Below, piece after piece: positions 1-12,600 of a DNA stretch of 64,000 nucleotides. A program made the position numbers and the translations under genes. The stretch is from Eumeta japonica (taxonomy: Eukaryota > Arthropoda > Insecta > Lepidoptera > Psychidae). The stretch is taken from NCBI GenBank assembly GCA_005406025.1, contig BGZK01000004.1:558001-622000 (forward strand), in the 5' to 3' direction. Every line of letters begins with the position of its first letter. Within the stretch, counting starts at the first letter, position 1. Below the pieces are notes generated by a model. It saw only the letters and a list, made by a program, of their open reading frames with translations, ran no database searches and had not been told where the DNA came from.

Positions 1-540
1 TATATAAGTTGTTCATTATTGGTCGACATTTAATGGGAAGTATAGAATCTACCCATTTTATAGTTCAGTGTTGTCGAAAAAACTATAGCTGTTTAATAAA
101 TAACAAGTTTGTGCGAACGTAGCCAAAATAACTAAATGGGGCACTCTAGGTATTAAAACTTTGCAAATGCTCAAGTACAAGGGAGTGTCGTTTTTATGTG
201 GTGTTTTTAGTCTTATGGTAGTGTTCAAGAAATACTTAAAATGTTTTATCTATTTGTTAACTGCCATCGTCTCGAAGCAGGTATTTGAGCGTCTTTGAGC
301 TTGGCCATTGTGTGTTGATTTTTTAGAGCATATCAAGGCAGTAAACTTAAAATATTGGCACGGACTGTTTTATTGACCATAGTTTAGTTTCGCACGTTCA
401 ATCAATATGGCTCAACTAAAATGGATCATTCTTATTGTTCAGGATTTTGCCTGTCTCGATCGGCTAACACTGATATTTTTTCGAATTTTATATAGCAAAA
501 GTAGTTAGTTATTCAGCTTGTTTAACTTTATTATTTTCAG
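1..540. other. DSTYK intron, 3' portion
   Basis: AT-rich sequence upstream of the first recognisable exon. I found no segment encoding the family's next upstream motif, so the earlier DSTYK exons lie outside the window. No repeat was recognised here. Confidence 0.6.
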
Positions 541-644
541 TCCCAAAACAGAATCTACGCAAGTAAAATCAGAAAAACGGTACAGCAGCTATGAAGAACA
601 GTGCTCTTTCATGAACGAATTGATGGATCAGTGGGTAGTTGTCG
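541..644 (+). CDS. DSTYK: DSTYK exon a (first exon in window)
   Basis: The acceptor ttattttcag ends at 540 and the donor GTAAGG starts at 645. It enters needing one base and leaves in phase 1. It encodes [20 protein letters not shown] followed by MNELMDQW, aligning with the vertebrate segment just after the FPVFFFKVP motif, so the preceding exon lies left of base 1. An in-frame TTG at 518 is intronic and not a start. Confidence 0.85.
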
Positions 645-3600
645 GTAAGGTTTTTCTAAAATTTCTGTTACTAAATTTATCTTCCATATATGTTTCTTTT
701 AAATATTCTAAGTTCCAAAGTAAGACTAACATAAAAATTACAGCAACACACCCTCCAAAATCGAAAATCATTGACAACTGGATGATTTTAGACGATAAAG
801 AAGTCTATATTACAAAAGAAACCAAACCACTAGCCCCAATATTAAGTGATATGACAGAGAATGTGGCAGAAGCTTCAAAAGGTAGCAGCAGAATTACGAA
901 ACAAGAAAAGAAAGAACTGAGAAATGGGAATTTGCGACTGGTGAAGAATAGGAATGTACTAGTACAGAAAATATCTAAGTTCGCCACAGCTGCTTTGAGG
1001 AGTTACGTTTTGGAGTACTGTACTAAGCTTAGTGAGGTGATTTTTCTTGTCAATACTTCACACTTAAAAAAACTTAACGGCGGTTTGTGCTATTGATATA
1101 TCTTAAAAATTTTTTTGATGTCAACTCGAGATTTTACCCTTAGTCAAATATTGCAAATATTGAATGTTTAACAATAAATGAATTATTCTACCTTAGTATC
1201 TACTTTTCTCTATATTTGCTTTTGACCCGATCTCAATACTCTTACCTACGATAGGGTTATTTTGTATCAATATCATAGAGAACCCTTTGTCTGTTTAATA
1301 TTTTATGCATACACACGCGCCTACGTGCCCACGCACTACGCACTACGCGTGGGTGCGTGGGTGCTTGGCAAGGCGAAAGCAAGGCGGAAAGTAAAATCGA
1401 GAGCCGATACCGGGACTAAAATTTAAAGTATAATCAGGGTCAAATTGTAGTATAGAACCGGGATTGGAATCAATAATTGGAATGGTAATCGGGATCAGTA
1501 TCATAATCAGAATTGGAAGCCGGTCCGAAATTGGAATTGACAGCAATATTGATCTATGAAGGAAATACATTCTGTCTCTATACAAGCGAAACTCTCAGAC
1601 TGAAAGCTAGATTTTATAAATACTTAGTAATAGTATGTTTAGTAATTATAGGCAGAGGTACTCTAAATTTTTTAAATAATCACTATTCTGTTTAAATATC
1701 CCATTAAATCATTTAAAGAAAATAATGATCAAAAATTAAATTAAAACTACTGTTGCACATTAATAAACACTTTCAATAGTGTCTAGAACAGATTATGGAC
1801 ATAAAATTTTCATTGTATTTATGAATTCCTTAGCATCTTTAGGGCTCTTTATTGTCCTATTTATTGTGTTTTTATGGATTGGACTGTAGTTCAATAATTT
1901 AATTCATATTAAAGTGGCTTTAGTCATAATTATAATTATAGGGTATTATTATTTTGATTGTTTAAATTTCAGGTCCATGTCAGATTGTTGCAGAAATTTA
2001 TATTAGTATCGTTCGACTTGGCCCGAGAGATGCAAGTTGTGCCAAAGAAAATACAGTATGCCGCCAAACAGGAGCAACAGTTGTATGAGGTGATTGATTG
2101 ACATATATTGAATTATATTGCTTAATGTATATAAATGGATTAAGACATATTAAATGCAAATTATAAATTATTTTGTTATATAGAGTTTTTGAAAATTCGT
2201 TAGCTTTTGAATTGGCATAGATAGTTCTTATCAAATACAACACTTTGGTCTAATACCACATGACACATATTCTTAGTTTTCAAAAAAAGTCAACACATAG
2301 TTATGGGATGAAAAGTTATTTATCATTCCTTCTTTTCAATATTCGTGTATTTTGCAATAATAAACTACACTATCAATAAATAATTTCAAGTTAATTAATT
2401 ACAATGAAATCATAAGAACTTGAAATAATAATAACTTTTCAGTTTACAATACTGCTAAGCAACTTTCTGTAATCTCAGCTGATTTTGTGATCTGGGTCAA
2501 TGGCCAAATATAATTAAAAAAATACTTAAAAATAAAAATTAGGTTGGTGAATACGAAGAATTAATAACTCATAGCAATAAGTAGAATTGCAATTTAAATT
2601 GACCTTTAAATTCATTATCTACGAATCTGTACTTTCTAACAATACACGATGCCTTTACAAATGCCGAAAGTTATTCCAAGTTATTGAGTTAAATGTTATC
2701 GTAATGGTTTATGACATCATTTTAAAGCAAAGCAGCGCGGTCAAAGAAAGATTCTTTTTTACATCCTGTGCGCCACCGCTCCACAAAGAATGAAAACGAC
2801 AGAAGACGACAACAAATATTATAAATGTATTAAAAATAATTTTTAAATTCACAACAATTTAAAACGTTAAGTTCAGTGCTGTGTTTAGTAATAGAAAGTA
2901 ACTAAGATCAGTACACTGCTTCGAGGACGCAAAAACTAAGATTGCCTATATATTCTGTTATTTATTTTTCGTGACCGCCCTCATCCAACCGAACTGTTTT
3001 AGGTAAAATTACTTGTAAAAATTTTATTAGTGGCACCCAAACTCCCGAATGAGATATAAACGGAATATAGATCATCGGTCATTCATTCACGATAGATAAT
3101 CTAACTGTTGTTTACTGTTAATATCTCGTAACAGACTTTGATTGCTATTAAATAGAATACAAAAAAAATCAATTAATATCGAATTAGATAGAAAGAGGTA
3201 TCACATAATATTTGTATATCCGCGCCGATTAGGTTGACTACGAATTCTGAATTAAATGTAGGATTTATTTATTCCTACACCATTTATTATTCACATATGC
3301 GCCATGTAGTATTAAAACAAAAAGCGTTGCATTTGATGAGAGCTATCTATGCCAACTCAAAAAGCAGACGAATTTTTAATAACCAGTATATGGCTTACTA
3401 GTAAATACTATTTTTCGTCAAAGTTTTATTATAATATTGTTATCATAAAAGTTTATAATAAGGCACAACAAATCAAATAAAATCTGTTTGTTTTTTCAGT
3501 GCTTTCAGTTTCTGAAAATTTCTAGTTTCTAGTTAGTAGTTTAGTATATATAGTGTGATGCTCATTGAGACAGTCTAGGATTTGGATATCAGTTATAAAA

Positions 3601-6600
3601 TATGTACATTTCTAGAAAAATAGCTTCCATTTTCATTTGTTTTCCGTTATTGTCTAATTGCAAACAAAGAATTACCTTATTTTTTTTGGGCGTTTTGACA
3701 TTTTTGGTATTTTTTTAATTCACGGTCTCCGTTTTCTGTGTGTTTGTATATTTATTATTACTTTGTACATTTTTTCACATGGATATGTGTAGTTTTCCAT
3801 TGTAATAGGGGTTATTTTATGAATAGGAGCTTAGGCACGCCATCTGTTGGTGCATAGTGTACAAAGTCAGTAAGTATGAGATCCACTACATTGACAATTA
3901 TCATACTGTACAATAATAAATTCGGTTTGAAATGTTAATTAGTATTGTTCTTTCAATTGCCTGAATATCGTTCTATAAATAAATGTATCCAGGTAATATT
4001 TAGGGCTGTATCAACGATACAGCCAACCGGAGATTTTTTAATGAACATTTTGGCTAATTACATGTGTGAATCATGACTTTCCTTAATAAAAAAATTCAGA
4101 ATATTTACGAGAAGTTCACGGAGGGCGATAAGAAGCGAGAGCTGGTGGCGATAATGCAGGAAGTGCTGCACGACATGAAAACAGACGTCAACGCGATGGA
4201 TTGGACTGTCGACGGTATGTGAATTAGCGATGAGAAAAAAAAAACATCTTGTAGGTAAAATTGGGTGCCTACCATAGGCTTAAAGTTTACTACAATATTT
4301 TTTTTGCTATATATAATATCTTCAGAAACGCTTCATTATGTAATGCATAAGAGATCAATAGGTGAGATGCAAGATGCACGAGATTGCAGAATTCGATTGT
4401 TTTTGAAAACTAAGACGAAAATGAAAATCAATTTAATTTGCTATTTGTCCTACTCTTTGGCATTTTATATTGGCAATCTTAGGATAGAAAAATCTCTATA
4501 TAGATTATTTAATCGAGGGTATTTCATTATAAATTTCTTTCTCTATTTGACATTGAATAGCGTGATTGAGGAGGTGATAAAGTGGTTTGCAATTATCTCT
4601 TGTCTTTAGAACCCACTGGAGCAAGAATTTAGGCAGAAGCGGAATCATTAGTGTACACATTGAGTTTTTAAATATATTTTTGTAGCATTTTCGAGTAGCA
4701 AATGAGTTTTCAAGCCACCAGAGAGTAGATGGTCATCGCCGCCCATGGACGCTACGAACTCCGAAGGAGTCACCAGTGCGTTGCTGGCCTCTTGGGTAGT
4801 ATTACGATATCCGATGGGAGGGATTGATAGAGGGGAAATAGGGTGATGAAGGGGAAGTGGTTCACCGGAACTCTCACTCACTGTACGAAACAATACAGCG
4901 GCAAGCTGATACTTCACGTCTTTCTGTTTTGTGGTAGTGAGGTATTTCAGCGGTCGAGCTCATTGTCGTTCTGTAGAAGTTGACCCAGCATGACTACCAC
5001 TTTTAAGTTGAACATAGTATTTTTTCTTTAATTATTGAATAGAAAAATGTAATGTTCGTTATTTAGTATATCAAATAATTTTCATCGTTTTCAGATTTGC
5101 CTTGCCATCAAGACAACCGATTTTCAGTCTCAAATTCAGTCTTTTATGAGACCTCACAAAGGAGCATAAATCCAGAAGAAAGTTCAGTCAACCTAGGCTT
5201 AAGCCAAACTTTACTGTCTTCTGTTAATGACATAGAACAGGGTATTTCCTTTGAATCATATAATTTCGATGACTATGAGATAATTAACTCTCCAAGAGAA
5301 CTGTCGGTACAGCCTGAGGCTAATGAGGAATCTGACGAAGAACATCGACCGCCTAATATTCCTGTGGCTGAAGATGTTTTTAGCGTGAACAGTAGTGTGG
5401 TGAGGTTCGGAACTGGACTCATCGATCAGAGTGCCGCCGTCGATTGTCCAGGGAGCCAGGTGTCCGTGAAACAAGCTTCGCTAGACGTTCAAAAGACTGT
5501 ACTTGGTAAACTCAGCCGGAAGATCAGTTTGAAGTTGGTGAACTTTGTTGATTGTTTGAGAGACTCCTACTTTGGCACTTTGCAAAGGTAAATTTTTATT
5601 TATTTTGGAAGTTATACTTCTTTAGAGGTTTTATAAAAAAACAATTATTTTGGATTGTATTTTTAGGATGCATGCACACATAATGAAAAGTCTATAGCAG
5701 GAACGTAGTTGCGAAACTTCTTGTTAAGTCTCATACATTTCATACTTATTGATAAACATATTTCTGAATACATATCACAGGTCGGGGAAAAAGTTTTTTC
5801 ATATTTTATATACAAATACAAGATAATTTTTCATCATATTTTATTACATTTTATCATAATATAAATACCACTTGGTTCAACAACTTGTTGCCATTTTGAA
5901 GGCAGTGACATATTACCATTGCTATAGGAATTTTGGGACTTCTAATCAAAAAACTGTGACAACTAATTTTGACAGTCCTCTCTTTAATGTTAGCTTAACA
6001 CTACCGAAACATACTGTAGAGACCGAAATAGGTGAAAATCTGAGGGTGCAAAGTCAGAACTATATGATGGATGCATTAACACTGCCCAACCAAACTCTCT
6101 CAATATTTGCTGAGTGGCTAAATATGCCTGTGGTCTGGAGTCCTCATGGCGAAAAACAACACCCTTCCTGTTGATCAACTCCGGCCATTTTTTCTCTACT
6201 TCTTGCTTGAAACTCATCAGCTGTTAACAGTAGAGATCCGAATTGATGGTTTTGCTCGGCGGTAAAAGGTCGTAATGAGTAATGCCCTTCCAATCCCACC
6301 ATACACATAGCATCAACGCATTGCGAGTTAATCGGGTTTTATTATACTTTGTGGAGCTTGCTTGCCCTTTGACTATGATCTTTTTCGCACGTCCTTGTAA
6401 GTAATCGGTTTTTCATCACCAATGATCAATCTTTTCAAAAGGGGCTCAGTTTCATTACTTTTCAACAGAGAACAGCAAATGAATACACGATTAACAGAAT
6501 TTTTTTCAGTGAGTTAATGTGGGACCCAAGTATCGAGCTTTTTTGTATAGTCAACCTTTTTTTTAATGGGTCAAAAGTATTTTTTATCAATCCCCAGCTC

Positions 6601-9600
6601 TTTAGCTATGTCGTAATAATTAATATTCCGACCTTGCTCTTTTTTTCTTAAAATTACATCGATTTTATTCATAACAGGTCGACCAGAATGAAGTTCATTT
6701 TTGATATCAAAGTAACGAGGCTGGAAATGCTTGAACCAGTTTTGTGCTACTCTTGCCGACAGTGCATTAGATCTATAAACTTCACAAGTTTTTTTCGCGG
6801 CTTGTGTCGCATTTTTCCCTTTTTTTGTAATAAAACTTCAAAATATATTGAATTACTAGGTAATATTTATTCATTTTGGTGGACAGAAAAAAATAGAAAA
6901 ATGTCTTTTTATTTTTCCTCTTTTAAAATTTCATCTATTTAATGGTATTAAAACTAGCCAGATAGAATTTACTGCAACAAAAGTTTTTTTGTTTCTTTCC
7001 TATAACATACAAAAACACTTTTTCCCTGACTTAACATTTTATTTGAATACCAATAAAATTTACAAATATGCATGTTTATTGATTACATACACTAGTATTT
7101 AAATTTGAACAATAGTAAACGTTATTTAAATCATCCATCTATTATTACCAAAGATTTTGTTAACAAACTATTATAAATTTCTTTCAGTTCTTCAATATCA
7201 GTGAGATTGTATCATTTTTGTTTATTTAATTCTTTTTTTATAACAAGTGCAAATTTCGAAAATTTTAACTTTTATTTCAGGTGTCTGGAATCTTTAGAAG
7301 AGTCGTGTCGCGCTGAGCTGGGCGGACGGCCCGCATCTGAGGCGGTCCGGAGGCTTCTGTCAGCGGCACGGCAAGTCGACCTGCAACCCTGCGCTTCTTT
7401 TTCCTTGTTGAGAAGCCTCCTTGACACATTAAGAAGATTGTTTCACAGGTTAGTCAAATAACAACAATAACAAGACAATATACAATGTGCTCTTCTAGCT
7501 TAGTTTGTTAAAATTCTGTCTCTAATTATTTTTTGAACAGTTGTAACAAGTAGTGTTAGAAATTCTAATGACAATCTGTTTCTTTTGTTACTGGCTTAAT
7601 GGAGCGATGAATTTGAATGCACGATTATATAACTACCTCCCCCTTGCACGCGCAACTATTTACAATGATCTTTTGGAACGTGCAACCTAACCTAATTATT
7701 ATAAAAAACAAATTAATAAAATCAACTGAAATGCTAAAACTTATCATGTTACTGTATTTTTGTTTCCATTGACAATTCCATTGTTAATACACATAAATAC
7801 ATTGTTACAGACACTATATTCTAATGGCAATATAGCATTTGGAATGGGTGGTAATGTCGAAAAGAATTTATTGATGACGTTTTTCAAGTATAATTTCATT
7901 ATTTACGAAATAAAGATATTTTTGATTTGATTTATAATACGAATGTCGGGCTGTCCAATTAAAATTACATAGTTTAAATTTCACTGTACGTTAATTCGAT
8001 AAACTACACTATTTTCTTCACAAAGGCTAGATAACGCTGTAATAAATCTTTAGTACATGGTTCAAAGACTCATGCTAACATGCCAAGCGACATCACAACG
8101 GGAATGGACACTTTTTTCTTTGATTTCTAGTAGGTAATATAGTAATGGAACAACTTAAAATTGATCATAAAATAAGTACGTCCGGATTTAATATAAATCC
8201 AGGGGAATAAAAAGCGTTTTGAACAAACCATATTAGAATTTAATAACAATGTATTTGAATGTTGTCATTGGATGGGAATTATTTACATGTTGCGTGTTAT
8301 AAGATGGCTATTATAACTTCTGTTATGTTATTAATCGTAAATTATGAATATAGAACTGTTACGTCCACCCGTTAAAAGGTTGCGTCTAGTCAGTGGCAGT
8401 GTGGAGGCGCACGCATGCTGCCCGCTGAGCCCGCTATGGCGGCGCCGCGTGGCGTTGCACACGGTGCATTCGCTTAGTGCTCCGAGACTAGCCAGGATTA
8501 TATCGCAGCAGGTAATCTAGTCTTTAGTTATGCTTCTAATTATGAATTTCCTTGAATTAACATCTCGTACAATAGGATATTTAGTACCACGAGCATTGGT
8601 TGAGTGTTATTTATAAACTTTAAATAAATAAATTTGATTCTGTTCATTAAAGCTATACTTGTTTCGAGAATCTGAAATGAGAGAATATGAAATTGATATA
8701 ATGAAATTTACTTGCACTTGTACATATATACTATGTACTATTTTGTTATCTAGTCTAAACTATAACAGTTCGTATTACACTCTACCTATTTGAATCCCCC
8801 TAAAATTTAAAGATGACTGAGAGTTTATCACTGCAGCAGTATAGCAAAAACCTGCAGTCACCGAACTGTGGTTCATTAAAAAAGTCAGCAATAAATATTT
8901 GTAATTGATGCTCAGTAATAAAATCTTTGGTTTAATCAAAGAGCTCTGTTAAATTACGTTATTACTTACAGATATTGGAACGCGTCAGCGCAGCACATGA
9001 AAGATATCAGAGCGCATTAGCGACGCTAGAGGGAGCTTTAGCCGAACGACTACACCACACGGAGGATGCGAAACTCGCCATCAGGAAGAAGTGAGTACAG
9101 AAGTCGGCTCAAGTGCGTTGATGTCCTTTTGTATGTTTAATTTATCGTGTATAGTTTTTGTACGACCTTTTTGGAGTTTACTCCTTAAGAATCGATTTTT
9201 ATATAAGGCGCCCGGTATGAAAAAAATATGAGGAGTAAAATCTACTGATGAATCCGCGTTACGTTTTTGGTGCGCAACTTATTGGCGCACCTTTCACTTT
9301 TCAATCGTGTGTATGTGTATACTTGTATACTTGTCTGTATACTTGTGTTTAGCCAACGCAGCGAGGCAGCTGACGCATATATAGTGTGTATACCTATATA
9401 TATTATAAAAGTATACTGTTCAACGTTTACAAACAATATATATAGTGTATCAGTTATACAATTCTAATACGGATCGTCACCACTGTTTTTTATTTATAGA
9501 AAGTGAGCTATATATGATGATTTCCAGTTTATGCCATGCCCTTGCAATTATAAAAATAATTTCAGAATGATAAATTATTATTTTGTCATTAATATTTTAT

Positions 9601-12600
9601 TATATGATGGATAATATCCACATTTTTTTTGGAAACATAGTACCCAATAGTTATAAATCTGATTAATTGTTATTTTAAATAATAATATTTTTCATAGATT
9701 TTATTACAAACAAAAATATTTCACAAACATGATAATTAAATAACACGTGATCTTCAACTAAGAAATTAATTTAATCCAATTTTTGTTTAATTACTTTTAC
9801 TTAAAATTAGAACAATATTTTATAGCAAATGTGTTTTATAGCAAATTATGAGGAATTAATAAAATGAAAGTCTTAGAATACTTCCATGTAGGAGGCCAAC
9901 ATGTGGATTTTAAGGTTCTGAAAAGTTTCATTTAGAATAAAAAGATTACTGGGTTTGTCACTCTAATAAAATGACAAATCTGTCATTTTACTAATTATTC
10001 TTTTTCCTTTGTAGGTTGTTTTACTTCATACTAGATACACTAAATTGTCTGTGTTATTGCAGGGTTTTCGATACGCCAGTTCTTAACTCTAGCTTCGATT
10101 TCGTGTTGAAATTGTGTATTTTATTGGCAGGTATGCGCCGGGTTTCGCACGCCTGTGCCTGGAGAGTACGTCCATGTGCGACCTGTTGATGTATGGGCTC
10201 CCAGACATAGGCCGGGAAATTGGTATAGTATTTTTATGTTTATTTGTACCATATCAAATCATTATATACATTAATGAGGCCAGTAGTAGTTTTTAGAGTA
10301 TGCAGGTGTAAAAGAAATAAATGTGTCATTACTATAGAGTATGCGCAATTTACTAACAGTTAGTTAATTATTGTTAGTTAGTTAATTAGAACAAGTTTCA
10401 TTGTTTATTGAAAGTTCTTACTGCCATCTACTACTTTTGGGTTTTTGGGTTTAGGGTAAGTAATTCCTCCCAATTTAATCTTTTTTTTTTTCGGTTTATT
10501 ATAATGAGAAAATAGAAAAAGAATATCGCTCGTGTTAAATTTTGTACAGCGATGTATGATAATGTATAAGCAATGTACATCCGCCCATCATTATCATTTT
10601 CGAATATGTGAAATATATGACACATTTAGTATAATATACCCTAATATTGCTATCAGTTGTCATTCCTTATTCTCTTCGTCATACAAAATGAATTATTGCA
10701 TATTGTAATTAAGTAGTATAACTCTTATATCGTTGCAATGTTTTTCTAAATATCCTTGTGACGTAGGACGCGGCCAGTACGGCGTGGTGTACGCGTGCCG
10801 GGCGCCGTGGGCGGGGCGCGCGCCCGTCGCCGTCAAATCCGTGCTGCCCGCCGACGATCGCCACTTCAACGACCTTGCCATGGAGTTTTTCTACACGAGG
10901 TCACTGATATGAACCCATAATATATGTAAACTGTAGTCTGATACAGATTATTCTGTGCTGTCATTGAATAGAGCTGAGGAAGCGCTTGGATTTGCTTGCT
11001 TGTGGTTCTCGTTAGTCCAGTTTCGATTTTTTTTAATACATTTCGAACTGTCTTGTCATCAGCTGTAGTGATGTTTTGTGTTTTTATGTTTTTCTTGTCG
11101 CGTGTCTTGTTAGCGAATTAGTAAAACGAAAATTGAAAAATGAATTATCATGTAGGAGTATCCCAGAACATCCCCGCATTGTCCGGCTCTTCGGCTCGGT
11201 CGTGGAGAGGCATCCGAGCAGCGGCGGTCCCACGGTGCTGTTAGTGACGGCGCGGTTGGTCCGGGACCTGCACTGTGCAGTGCGCGCGGGGCTGTCGTTT
11301 AGCAAACGGATGCGCATAGCTTTGGACATCGTGGAGGGTAATTTGGATTGTCGACCTATATTACATTAGCTGTTATGAATATATAGAGCAAGAGCCCACG
11401 ACGGCCAGACCTTCGTTATTTTATAAAAGCTGAAAGTTTGCCTTTGCTTGTCCCCTATACAGATAAGAATGATCAGCGACTATAGAGTTTGGGTCGTGGT
11501 TACTTCGGCAGGTGACAGGTAGAAAAGGTGTATAAAACAGTACCTTAAATTCGTTAGAGTATAAAGCTCATTTTTTTTATGTTTTCTTCGGGATAACTTT
11601 AGAAATCTCGTCATCCATTGACAGACATTTATGACAGTTGCTACCCCCTCCCATACACCCCTCAATTTCAATAAATTATAATAATACTTTCGTTAAAGTA
11701 TAAAAGCTGAATTTTATATATGGTACTTAGTTACCTATAAAAAGATGTTACCCCAATAGCCGGACAGTTTTGATTGTTTTTACATCTTGCCAGACACATT
11801 GAAAGTCCGCTGTAGGTGCGAGCGCGAGGTAACAACTGTTCAAGTGAGTGTGAGTGAGGTAGGGCGCTTAGTCAACTGTGATCTTTTACTGCGCATCATC
11901 TGCCGTTTAGTGCTGTATTGATCAGTAATATGTATTATGCATAGATACAACCAACGTTTTATAATTGATATTTGTGCAGTTTTTTTATGACATAAAAGTG
12001 TAATTTTAGTTAAAAGTGTTATTATGGCAGATACATTAATTTGTTTCGTTTATAATAAAAGTGATGGTAAAATAATATTGTTTTCGGAGGAAACGTTAAT
12101 AAAATGTCAAACTGTTTTGAAAAACAGAAAAAAACATAAGTATAAAGGCATTATTTTACCTGATGAGTATACAGGAAATGATTATCACCGGGAATGTTAT
12201 AAAGCATTTACTGGACTTATGAAAAAATATTTAACTTTTGAACCTGAAAATTCGAAAAAAAAAAACAGTGAAAAACAAAAAAATCAGCCAGTAGACCAAC
12301 AGACAATAGCTCAACCTCGTCGTTGATACCTAAGTTGACCACAGAATCACTCATTTAATGTCTTCTTCTACAGAATCTTCAATACTATTGCAATCAAGTG
12401 TTACTTCTGAATCAATAGGACTTCATTCTACAACTTCTCAAGAAAATATTGAAACTTTGAAACCAGATATTAGTGAAGATAATGATTCAACTCAGAATAT
12501 AAATATTCTACCCGAAAAGGAAACTGATAGTATCGACTATCAAATTGTTTCTGTGTTTTGTAACGGGAAACATAAAAACACGTTCAAAAGTAGTTCCACT

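Noticed and set aside
8389..8399. Alternative acceptor for DSTYK exon g at the upstream AG
   Set aside because: It shifts the frame and destroys the match to the conserved [10 protein letters not shown] segment.
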